From assembly GCA_020137815.1 (NCBI GenBank), contig CM035359.1, positions 2,041,845 to 2,105,844 on the forward strand: a stretch of DNA of 64,000 nt. Reading direction: 5' to 3'. Shown piece by piece: positions 34,929-46,759 of the stretch. Each line of letters begins with the position of its first letter. Positions within the stretch are counted from its first letter, which is position 1. The notes beneath the pieces are model-generated. The model worked only from the letters and a program-made list of their open reading frames with translations. It was not told where the DNA came from and ran no database searches. The DNA comes from Hormiphora californensis. Taxonomy: Eukaryota; Ctenophora; Tentaculata; Cydippida; Pleurobrachiidae. A program made the translations under genes and the position numbers.

Positions 34929-36564
34929 CGAACGTGGTTGAGAAAAGTGCAGAGGAAAGAGCCAGTGCGAACTCTAACACCTACATCCCCAAACTACCTC
35001 TACCAAAAGAGTGCGTCAGTTTTATCGAAGCTGGTGAGTTGTAAAGGTCCCCCCAAACTACTATGTCCCTTGCTGCGCGCGACCGGATTTTAGACGGCCA
35101 TAGCTCCACCCCCTGATAAGATAGAGACTTGAAATTTGTTTTGTAGGGAGATCATATCGAGTTCTTCTTATAAAACAAATTTCAAGTCTCTATCTCATCA
35201 GGGAGTGGAGTTATGACCGTGGGAAATTTCACAAAACCCGAGTGAGGGACATAGTAGTTTGGGGTGTACTTTAGTTGTATGAAAACTTGTTTTGTTCAAC
35301 CCCTTTTCATTTTATTTGCGCGAAAGACGGTCTAGCTAGGCAAATGAAAACCTAGTTGAGATCAGCTCCAATCAGATTCAATAATGAAATGATCAGTTAT
35401 TGTACACAATTAATTAATGTTTTTGATGAAACCTCTATCCCTGACAGCGTTTAACCAGAACGGAGTGATCTACCTGATAGCAAACACCAAAGTCTGGAGA
35501 TATGATGCCAACACAATGGAAATGCTGGGTAACTCTCGAATCTCGGAAACATTCTCCCTTTGGAACTATCAAACCCGTGCTGCTTTCTCAGGTATGATTT
35601 AAAAACAATTAATTTGATAAAGTTCATGTGTTGCCAAGCTTGATACTATTCTAAGTCTCATCTCCCCCTAGTCGGAGACAGGCTCTACCTCTTATCTGAC
35701 GTTACAATGCACGTGTACCGATCGATGATGGACATGTTCATGTTGAGTAGCGTGACGACCATCAACGCCGGTCTAGCTCCCAAGAAATCCACCATTAGTA
35801 TTGATCATGTCAAGTCCGCTTTTACCCTCCAGGAGCAGGGGAAATACGTAACAACCATTGGTAAGTGGGATCAATAGGGAGATAAGTGATTTCACTAGGT
35901 CTATAATTACTTAAATATCCCTCTCCATATCTTTTTCTTTCTTAAAAAAACTCCCTCTCCGGTAGGATACAGGAGGATCACCCATTATTCTCTCTATAAA
36001 ACCATTTCTTTCTCCAGTAACGATCACCCCCTCTATTTCTCCAGTAACGATCACCCCCTCTATTTCTCCAGTAACGATCACCCCCTCTATTTCTCCAGTA
36101 ACGATCACCCCCTCTCCATTTCTTTCTCCAGTAACGAGTGTTGGGAAGTACCACAAGGTGACGTGGAAGAACACGCGGGGTAAGGTACAGAGTGTGGACA
36201 CTCTTACTGACATGTCAGCCATCACTGGAGAAGAGTTTACAAACGGGGAGTTTAATGCTGCGGTGGAGTACGAGAGACACTTTAAAAAGTCGGGGGAGCA
36301 AAGGACGGAAGTTTTAAAGTTCGATCGAACGGTAAGAGTCATAATGCATTGAACCCCGATTTACCGGAACCCCGATTCACCGGAAGGATAAATTTTCCCT
36401 GATCATACACCGGGCCTCCCTGGGTCCCTTCCTAATTATCTCCTAAACACACATCCTTTCAGTGGGTATGGAGCATGGTTCCCTATGAGACCCGAGAGAA
36501 GGACCCCTATGTAGAGGTGCCCAAGTTGTTCAGCCTGGCACATGAGTGGTGTGCCCTCAACTGA
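34929..36564 (+). CDS. Hemopexin-like 3' exons, possibly of the MMP-like gene
   Basis: Five exons in consistent phase: 34929-35033 (1 to 1), 35448-35591 (1 to 1), 35672-35860 (1 to 1), 36132-36331 (1 to 0), 36463-36564 (0 to stop tga). The second encodes AFNQNGVIYLIANTKVWRYD and the third RLYLLSDVTMHVYRS, matching hemopexin blade strands (DAaf...yxFkg..yWRyd). Hemopexin domains form the C-terminal part of most MMPs. An MMP propeptide lies upstream on the same strand, so the two may belong to one gene interrupted by the recombinase element and the poor-quality region. The protein ends LAHEWCALN; a Cys near the end suits a hemopexin disulfide. The link to the upstream exons is inference. Confidence 0.6.
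35043..35273. mobile_element. Palindromic MITE in a hemopexin-gene intron
   Basis: Inverted ends: ccccccaaactactatgtccct on the left and gggacatagtagtttggggt on the right. The inner arms pair again: gagacttgaaatttgtttt and aaaacaaatttcaagtctc. The half copy at 15595-15733 matches the right arm. Confidence 0.75.
36014..36131 (+). repeat. Tandem array of 3' splice sites (27-bp unit)
   Basis: The unit is taacgatcaccccctctatt-tctccag, repeated, with a longer last unit of 33 bp that ends at the true acceptor (tttctttctccag|taacg) of the exon at 36132. Each unit ends in a pyrimidine tract plus ag and starts with taacg, the first bases of the real exon. Unit lengths are multiples of three. Confidence 0.85.
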
Positions 36565-36999
36565 GCAGACAGAGACTGGGAGAGAAGATGAAGAAGAAGA
36601 AGAGGATACATCATGATGATGCAGAAGAAGAAGAAGAAGAGAAAGAGAAGCAGTTCTGTGATATAGCTGCAGTGAACCAACACACATAAACTAACTAAGC
36701 AATACGGCAACTTGCCAAGTTAGACTGTTATTATTTAACATAAAAAAGAGTTTGAAAAAAATAAACGGCAGCTTGATCCAACAAATATTAGGGGAAATTT
36801 AAAGTATGCATGGCCTTGTTTTTACAAAGAAATTGCTGGTTATTCATTAGCTTGAAAAAGATAATAATTCACAGGCAGATGGTTTAAAATAACTCTCCCG
36901 CCCAGTCCGATCCAGTTAACAAGTTATGAGCACGGGGCCGTTTCGACAATCGAAGCCTCTAATTAGATAGTTGGTAAGGAGAGAAGAACTGCCACTTCA
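36565..36999. other. 3' flank of the hemopexin-like gene
   Basis: Begins with a purine-rich gaagaagaagaag stretch (36588-36650) that may be 3' UTR. Otherwise AT-rich with no feature I can support, up to the target duplication of the large element. Confidence 0.4.
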
Positions 37000-39900
37000 A
37001 AAACAACGGTAGTATGGTAGTTAAGGTCGTGCGCACTTTTTGGCGCCATTTGGCGCCAAATTGGCGCCACGTGGCGCCACGTGGCGATATTTTAGCGCCA
37101 AATGGCGCCAAAATTTGGCGACTGCGCACAACCGCCAATTTGGCGCCAAAATGGCGCCAAGTTGGCGATTTTTTGGCGCCAAATGGCGCCACGTGGCGCC
37201 AAGTGGCGCCACGTGGCGATTGTAAATCGCCAAGTGTTGGCGGTAATTGGCGGTACCGCCACGTGGCGATGCGCATTTTTCTGGATAAACTGTGCCCACC
37301 GCCAAGTGGCGCCAAATTGGCGCCAAATTGGCGCCAGGTATTTTTTAGTCTTGGCGCCAAATTGGCGCCAAATTAGCGCCACTTGGCGAGTGCGAACATT
37401 CAGAAGCGTAAATTAACCACATTTTTGTCGCCAACTTAGCGCCAACTTAGCGCCAAATTGGCGCAAAGTGCCAAACACCGCCAATTTGGCGCCAACTTAG
37501 CGCCAAATTGGCGATTGGCTACAAATCGCCAGTTTGGCGCTAAGTTGGCGCTAAGTGCCAAGCACCGCCAATTTGGCGCCAACTTAGCGCCAAATTGGCG
37601 ATTTGTAGCCAATCGCCAATTTGGCGCTGAGTGCCAAGCACCGCCAAATTAGCGCCAAATTGGCGATTGGCTACAAATCGCCAAATTAGCGCCAACAATT
37701 TGGCGCTAAGTGCCAAGCACCGCCAATTTGGCGCCAAATTGGCGGTGCTTGGCACTCAGTGCCAAATTGGCGATTGGCTACAAATCGCCAATTTGGCGCT
37801 AAGTTGGCGCCAAATTGGCGGTGCTTGGCACTTAGCGCCAACTTAGCGCCAAATTGGCGATTTGTAGCCAATCGCCAATTTGGCGCTAAGTGCCAAGCAC
37901 CGCCAATTTGGCGCCAACTTAGCGCCAAATTGGCGATTTGTAGCCAATAGCCAATTTGGCGCTAAGTGCCAAGCACCGCCAATTTGGCGCCAATTTGGCG
38001 CCACTTGGCGATCACCGCCAAATTGGCGCTATGTTGGCGGCAATCGCCAATTTGGAAATTGGCGGCAATCGCCAAGTAGCGCCAGATTGGCGCCAATTTG
38101 GCGCCAAATGGCGCTAATTGGCGATCGCCGCCAATTTGGCGCTAAGTTGGCGATTGAATACAAATCGCCATTTTGGCGCCAAATTGGCGCTATGTTGGCG
38201 GCAATCGCCAATTTAGAAATTGGCGGCGATCGCCAAGTAGCGCCAGATTGGCGCCAATTTGGCGCCAAATGGTGCTACTTGGCGATCGCCGCCAACATGG
38301 CGCCAATTTGGCGCTAAGTTGGCGGCAATCGCCAAAATGGCGCTAAGTTGGCGATTGAATACAAATCGCCAAGTAGCGCCATTTGGCGCCAAATTGGCGC
38401 CAATCTGGGTAGTCCCGCCATGGCGGTAGTCAATCGCCACATGGCAAAATTTTGGCGCCAAACACGCCATATGGCGGTCGGGAGTGGCGCCACACCACGG
38501 GAGTGGCGCCATACATGCTCTGGCGGTACTTGGATGGCGGTGGCGTGTGGCGCCATTTGTTGAATATGGCGCCAACTTATGGCGCTAACAAAAAAACCGA
38601 TTTCTGGAGTGGCGCCACACCACTGGAGTGGCGCCACATTTTAAAAACTCTGGCGGTATGCAAGTGGTATGTGTGTGGCGCCAACTGTTGTCGTGGCGGT
38701 AGTCAAACGGCGCCACACATTAGCGCCACATTAATGGCGCCACATGATAATGGCGCCACATGATCATGTGGCGCCATATGGACATTGCCGAGAATGAGCC
38801 CTTCCGTGAGCGCATTTTTTGAAGTTGTCTGTGTCACCTACATAAGCCTGTCAAAACGTGTTTCGACATAGAACTCACTAGCGGCAAGCCAATTCCGGTT
38901 GTAAATTCTAGGTATAGGCCCCCTGAACATAAAAAACCAAAATGTCAGTCTCAATTTTTTGGGGGAAGGTGTGTAATTAGCCCCTAATTGATTGGTAATT
39001 GAGCATAAGGAGAAAAACGCTGTATCTACCCTTAGGAAAGGAGTAGAGATAAAATTAAGGGCACCAAAGTGTTCAGTGTCCTCGCATTAGTGGGGGTAGA
39101 TGCCAGAATAAAGTCTTTATCTCATCCGGTTAATTGGATAACTGGATAATTAGACCTGCACATATAGCCGTTTGCTGGCCATATGGCTGTATATAGCCAT
39201 GTTAGGAAAGGAGTAGAGACACAACCGGGGGCACTGAAATGTTCAGCGTTCTCGAATTAGTGGGGGTATACCTATAGGTGCTGAAATTAAGTCTCTATCT
39301 CATCCGGTTAATTAGATAATTGAATAATTAGGTTTAAACATAACCGTTTAAGGCTATTATATGGCTATCGAGGTGAGACACTATGTGTTGAGACGCGCAC
39401 AATGCGACAATGCGCCTCCATAGCCACGTAGAAATTGTTTAGAGACTTTTCATTGGTGCAATTTTGTAGGCAATGGCCAAGTTATGGGGGGTCGACGTCG
39501 GACTTTTAAGCTCCATCTTCAACCGTTTAGCCGTTATTTGGTGCTCAAAATTAGCAAAAAACGGTAAAAAGCCCACATTTATGGCGCCATACAAGAGTGG
39601 CGCCACATAAATGTTGGCGCCATCCAGTATACGTTAGCGCCAATAAGGATGGCGGTGGCGGTAGTCAAACAGTGCCATATGTTGGCGTTACAAAATATTT
39701 TGAGTGGCGCCACTTTTTTATGTGGCGCCACTCCAGTGGTGTGGCGCCACTCCAGAAATCGGTTTTTTTGTTGGCGCCACAAGTTAGCGCCAAATTCAAC
39801 AACTGGCGCCAAACTCCACCGCCATCTAAGTACCGCCAGAGCATGAATGGCGCCACTTCCGTGGTATGGCGCCACTCCCGACCGCCACATGGCGATTGCA

Positions 39901-40407
39901 ACCGCCATGTGGCGATTGACTACCGCCATGGCGGGACTACCCCAATCTGGCGCTAAAATGGCGACAATCGCCAATCACCGCCAATTTGGCGCCACTTGGC
40001 GCCATTTGGCGCCACTTGGCGATAGGAATTCCTCTGATGGACGTTATGAATATTTGGAATTTTAGGTACTATCGCCAATTTGGCGCCAATTTGGCGCCAC
40101 TTGGCGATGGACACAGTTTATTCAGACAAATTCGCATCGCCACGTGGCGGTACCGCCAAATACCGCCAACACTTGGCGATTTACAATCGCCACGTGGCGC
40201 CACTTGGCGCCACGTGGCGCCATTTGGCGCCAAAAAATCGCCAACTTGGCGCCATTTTGGCGCCAAATTGGCGGTTGTGCGCAGTCGCCAAATTTTGGCG
40301 CCATTTGGCGCTAAAATATCGCCACGTGGCGCCAAATTGGCGCCAATTTGGCGCCAAATGGCGCCAAAAAGTGCGCACGACCTTAACTACCATACTACCA
40401 AAACAAC
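37000..40407. mobile_element. GGCGCC-rich DNA transposon, copy 1, with 8-bp TSD
   Basis: The element (37008-40399) has inverted ends ggtagtatggtagttaaggt and its complement, flanked by the exact 8-bp duplication aaaacaac (37000-37007, 40400-40407). About 1.7 kb on the left and 0.8 kb on the right are dense arrays of tttggcgccaaa and related palindromes (ttggcgcc, cacgtggcgcc, atcgccaa). The unique core (about 38775-39580) contains two diverged tandem copies of a ~170-bp block (aaaggagtagaga ... tctcatccggttaatt). No transposase is seen, so it is non-autonomous. An 8-bp duplication suits hAT-like (also P or Merlin) elements. Confidence 0.9.
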
Positions 40408-40681
40408 AGCTGTGTATAACAATCTGGTTTCAATATTTCAAAGCAAACGGTTAATCAGCGTAAATTAGAGCATTGTTGCATTGACAAGTTACCTAAAACT
40501 TTTCGTTTATCTTATCATTTTTTCGATTTTTCATGAGTTTTTCAGAATTTGTGGTGTATACATGACTGAGCGCTGCAAAAAACACTTTGGATCCGCTGAA
40601 ATGCATGAATAATCGAAACAATAACATAGACAAAAAGTTTTAGGTATTTTGTCAGCTTTCAAAGCAATATTATTTTTCAAT

Positions 40682-43600
40682 CTATTCTGCTTTCGTCGCC
40701 CCACTCTGACTGGGACGATCATGACCGATTTCAATGTCAGGAATAGATGCTGGTGATTCAATCCCCTCTTCGCGGCAGGCTGGAAGGGTAACTCTGTCAC
40801 CAAGAATCTCAATCATAGATGTATCCGATATTTTAGATGTTGCCGTCAGAACTTGGGATGAATCCGAATCTTGTTTATTGGCACTCTCTCTGTTCACATC
40901 CCGCATTTCCATTACATTTTTGTTCCCTGGCCTTGGACCTGTTTCAGTGAAATAATGAAATATTAATGATTCGATATTAGCGAATATTAAGAAACCGGAA
41001 AACATTAATATTATTAAATATTAATATTATTAAACCTTTAGTGATGGATCTGCAACAGCAGGTGTCCCTAATGGACTCTACCATGGCCCAAAACATGCGC
41101 CGTAGATTCTGGCTCCTAAAGAAGATGATCAGACTGCAGAGGTTGAGGTCGATAAACAAAGGTATTTTAGTTCCCATGTACATAACCTGAGGGTGGAGGG
41201 GTAGTGGTTGACCGTGTATAAGGTCAGAGACAGAGACAGAGACAGAGACAGAGACAGAGACAGAGACAGAGACAGAGACAGAGACAGAGACAGAGACAGA
41301 GACAGAGACAGAGACAGAGACAGAGACAGAGACAGAGACAGAGACAGAGACAGAGACAGAGACAGAGACAGAGACAGAGACAGAGACAGAGACAGAGACA
41401 GAGACAGAGACAGAGACAGAGACAGAGACAGAGACAGAGACAGAGACAGAGACAGAGACAGAGACAGAGACAGAGACAGAGACAGAGACAGAGACAGAGA
41501 CAGAGACAGAGACAGAGACAGAGACAGAGACAGAGACAGAGACAGAGACAGAGACAGAGACAGAGACAGAGACAGAGACAGAGACAGAGACAGAGACAGA
41601 GACAGAGACAGAGACAGACACAGACACAGACACAGACACAGACACAGACACAGACACAGACACAGACACAGACACAGACACAGACACAGACACAGACACA
41701 GACACAGACACAGACACAGACACAGACACAGACACAGACACAGACACAGACACAGACACAGACACAGACACAGACACAGACACAGACACAGACACAGACA
41801 CAGACACAGACACAGACACAGACACAGACACAGACACAGACACAGACACAGACACAGACACAGACACAGACACAGACACAGACACAGACACAGACACAGA
41901 CACAGACACAGACACAGACACAGACACAGACACAGACACAGACACAGACACAGACACAGACACAGACACAGACACAGACACAGACACAGACACAGACACA
42001 GACACAGACACAGACACAGACACAGACACAGACACAGACACAGACACAGACACAGACACAGAAAGTAAAGAATTCACCTTAGTGCAGCATCTGGTTCTCG
42101 TGTAGATACCTGAAGACCTTTGTGCTCCTACTTACACCACATGTTATTGCAAATATCAAAAAGGAACACATATTGACCTGAGGGATAAAACGATACGAAT
42201 ATTATGGGGGACATATCATGTCGCATATGAGACGCAAAACTACGTCCAATGGATATTATCCGATCCTTGGATATTATCCGATCCTTGGATATTATCCGAT
42301 CCTTATGGATATTATCCGATCCTTGGATATTATCCGATCCTTATGGATATTATCCGATCCTTGGATATTATCCGATCCTTGGATATTATCCGATCCTTGT
42401 GGATATTATCCGATCCTTGGATATTATCCGATCCTTGGATATTATCCGAACCTTGGATATTATCCGATCCTTATGGATATTATCCGATCCTTGGATATTA
42501 TCCGATCCTTGGATATTATCCGATCCTTATGGATATTATCCGATCCTTGGATATTATCCGATCCTTGGATATTATCCGATCCTTATGGATATTATCCGAT
42601 CCTTATGGATATTATCCGATCCTTGGATATTATCCGATCCTTATGGATATTATCCGATCTTTATGGATATTATCCGATCCTTATGGATATTATCCGATCA
42701 GCTTCGATATTATCCGATCCTTGGATATTATCCGATCCTTGGATACATTCTATTTATCCGGATATTTCTATAACTTACCACTAATATTGCCAAAATGGTT
42801 ACTGTCTGGTGCCTCTGCCGCTGACCCATATCACTACAAACGGCATTTTTCGCATAGATCCACATACCAATAACCTGTAAAGGAACTGTCAGAGCATTGG
42901 CCTGACAGTAAAGGAATATAGCTTCAATCGCCGATTATGATTTAGTTTGGCGCAGGGAAGGAAGGTCGAACAAGGCAAGATAAAAACTAAGCCATTTAGT
43001 ACTGAAAAGGGTAGTATGGTAGTTAAGGTCGTGCGCACTTTTTGGCGCCATTTGGCGCCACGTGGCGCCACGTGGCGATATTTTAGCGCCAAATGGCGCC
43101 AAAATTTGGCGACTGCGCACAACCGCCAATTTGGCGCCAAAATGGCGCCAAGTTGGCGATTTTTTGGCGCCAAATGGCGCCACGTGGCGCCAAGTGGCGC
43201 CACGTGGCGATTGTAAATCGCCAAGTGTTGGCGGTATTTGGCGGTACCGCCACGTGGCGATGCGAATTTGTCTGAATAAACTGTGTCCATCGCCAAGTGG
43301 CGCCAAATTGGCGCCAAATTGGCGATAGTACCTAAAATTCGAAATATTCATAACGTCCATCAGAGGAATTCCTATCGCCAAGTGGCGCCAATTTGGCGCT
43401 AAATTGGCGATTAGATACAAATCGCCAACTTAGCGCCAAATTGGCGCTGCTTGGCGATTGCCGCCAACTTAGCGCCAATTTGGCGCCAAATGGCGCTGCT
43501 TGGCGCCAAATTGGCGATTGGACACAAATCGCCAACTTAGCGCTGCTTGGCGATTGCCGCCAACTTAGCGCCAAAATGGCGATTGGCGCCAAATTAGCGC

Positions 43601-46600
43601 CAAATTAGCGCCAATTTGGCGCCAAATGGCGCTGCTTGGCGCCAATTTAGCGCCAAATTGGCGATTGGATACATATCGCCAACTAAGCGCCAAATTGGCG
43701 CCAAAATGGCGATTGGCGCCAAATTAGCGCCAATTTGGCGCCAAATGGCGCTACTTGGCGCCAATTTAGCGCCAAATTGGCGATTGGATACAAATCGCCA
43801 ACTTAGCGCCAAATTGGCGCCAATTTGGCGATTGGCGCCAATTTAGCGCCAATTTGGCGCCAAATGGCGCTACTTGGCGCCAATTTAGCGCCAAATTGGC
43901 GATTGGATACAAATCGCCAATTTAGCGCTAAGTTGGCGATTTGTATCAAATCGCCAATTTGGCGCTAAATTGGCGCCAAGTAGCGCCATTTGGCGCCAAA
44001 TTGGCGCTAAATTGGCGCCAATCGCCAAATTGGCGCCAATTTGGCGCTAAGTTGGCGATTTGTATCCAATCGCCAATTTGGCGCTAAATTGGCGCCAAGT
44101 AGCGCCATTTGGCGCCAAATTGGCGCTTATCGCCAAGCAGCGCCAATTTGGCGCCAAGATTGCGCCAAAGAGGTGGTTAATTTCCGCTTCTGAACGTTCC
44201 CACTCGCCAAGTGGCGCCAATTTGGCGCCAATTTGGCGCCAAGAGTGAAAAGTACATGGCGCCAATTTGGCGCCAATTTGGCGCCACTTGGCGATGGACA
44301 CAGTTTATTCAGACAAATTCGCATCGCCACGTGGCGGTACCGCCAAATACCGCCAACACTTGGCGATTTACAATCGCCACGTGGCGCCACTTGGCGCCAC
44401 GTGGCGCCATTTGGCGCCAAAAAATCGCCAACTTGGGGTAGTCCCGCCATGGCGGTAGTCAATCGCCACATGGCGGTTGCAATCGCCATGTGGCGGTCGG
44501 GAGTGGCGCCATACCACGGAAGTGGCGCCATACATGCTCTGGCGGTACTTAGATGGCGGTGGAGTTTGGCGCCAGTTGTTGAATTTGGCGCTAACTTGTG
44601 GCGCCAACAAAAAAACCGATTTCTGGAGTGGCGCCACACCACTGGAGTGGCGCCACATAAAAAAGTGGCGCCACTCAAAATATTTTGTAACGCCAACATA
44701 TGGCACTGTTTGACTACCGCCACCGCCATCCTTATTGGCGCTAACGTATACTGGATGGCGCCAACATTTATGTGGCGCCACTCTTGTATGGCGCCATAAA
44801 TGTGGGCTTTTTACCGTTTTTTGCTAATTTTGAGCACCTTTAAAGCCAAATAACGGCTAAACGGTTGAAGATGGAGCTTAAAAGTCCGACGTCGACCCCC
44901 CATAACTTGGCCATTGCCTATAACAAAATTGCACCCATGAAAAGTCTCTTAACAATTCCTACGTGGCTATGGAGGCGCCTGGCGCATTGTCGCATTGTGC
45001 GCGTCTCAACACATAGTGTCTCACCTCCATAGCCATATAATAGCCTTAAACGGTTATGTTTAAACCTAATTATCCAATTATCTAATTAACCGGATGAGAT
45101 AGAGACTTAATTTCAGCACCTCCACTAATTCGAGAACGCTGAACATTTCAGTGCCCCCGGTTGTGTCTCTACTCCTTTCCTAACATGGCTATATATAGCC
45201 ATATGGCCAGCAAACGGCTATATGTGCAGGTCTAATTATCCAATTATCCAATTAACCAGATGAGATAAAGACTTTATTCTGGCATCTACCCCCACTAATG
45301 CGAGGACACTGAACACTTTGGTGCCCTTAATTTTATCTCTACTCCTTTCCTAAGGGTAGATACAGCGTTTTTCTCCTTATGCTCAATTACCAATCAATTA
45401 GGGGCTAATTACACACCTTCCCCCAAAAAATTGAGACTGACATTTTGGTTTTTTATGTTCATGGGGCCTATACCTAGAATTTACAACCGGAATTGGCTTG
45501 CCGCTAGTGAGTTCTATGTCGAAACACGTTTTGACAGGCTTATGTAGGTGACACAGACAACTTCAAAAAATGCGCTCACGGAAGGGCTCATTCTCGGCAA
45601 TGTCCATATGGCGCCACATGATCATGTGGCGCCATTATCATGTGGCGCCATTAATGTGGCGCTAATGTGTGGCGCCATTTGACTACCGCCACGACAACAG
45701 TTGGCGCCACACACATACCACTTGCATACCGCCAGAGTTTTTAAAATGTGGCGCCACTCCAGTGGTGTGGCGCCACTCCAGAAATCGGTTTTTTTGTTAG
45801 CGCCATAAGTTGGCGCCATATTCAACAAATGGCGCCACACGCCACCGCCATCCAAGTACCGCCAGAGCATGTATGGCGCCACTCCCGTGGTGTGGCGCCA
45901 CTCCCGACCGCCATATGGCGTGTTTGGCGCCAAAATTTTGCCATGTGGCGATTGACTACCGCCATGGCGGGACTACCTAACTTGGCGCCATTTTGGCGCC
46001 AAATTGGCGGTTGTGCGCAGTCGCCAAATTTTGGCGCCATTTGGCGCTAAAATATCGCCACGTGGCGCCACGTGGCGCCAAAATGGCGCCAATTTGGCGC
46101 CAAATGGCGCCAAAAAGTGCGCACGACCTTAACTACCATACTACCCTGAAAAGTATGCAGTACTGCAGTATGAGCTCACAAATAAAAAGAGAGACCCAAA
46201 GGCCAGGGTCGCCATTATGGATGATGGTATCGTGGTAAGTAGTAGGAATCTCACAGGATCTTCCTCCACCGGCTGACAGTCGTTCACGGATATACAAAAT
46301 GATGGCTGGGGAAGGAAGAGATAATTACAAGTTATTCAAAAAGATGTCTTGTAGTAAAACTATAAAATAGTCAAACCTCGATTTATCGTGCAAAAATTCA
46401 TCCCCCGAGTTCACTGAATGGAGGTTTGACTATAGTCGAGCTATTAAATAGTTGGAGTCCCACCACCTAATACTGCAGTTAGAGCAGCTATTAAAAATAA
46501 AATAACGGAGCGTTCTTGATACCCTTGATTTGGCGTGAGATATCATTGTGAATACTATCTCAATGCTTTGGAAGATCAGAGCTCCGGTAAAAATTGCCAG

Positions 46601-46669
46601 AACTGGTTTCACCCGTATTCTAAAATGATAATTTGAAAAAGAAATTGTTAGTTTTGTTAGAGAGAGAGG

Positions 46670-46759
<90 letters not shown>

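Noticed and set aside
40977-42077. Long ORFs of Ser-Val or Arg-Asp/Arg-His repeats
   Set aside because: They are translations of the hexanucleotide microsatellite in a GPCR intron. The real exon is only 41036-41186.
37008-46145. Many ORFs with repeated WRQFGAKLAPNW-type peptides on both strands
   Set aside because: They follow from the palindromic ttggcgccaa arrays, appear in every frame, and change freely between copies. No domain is present.
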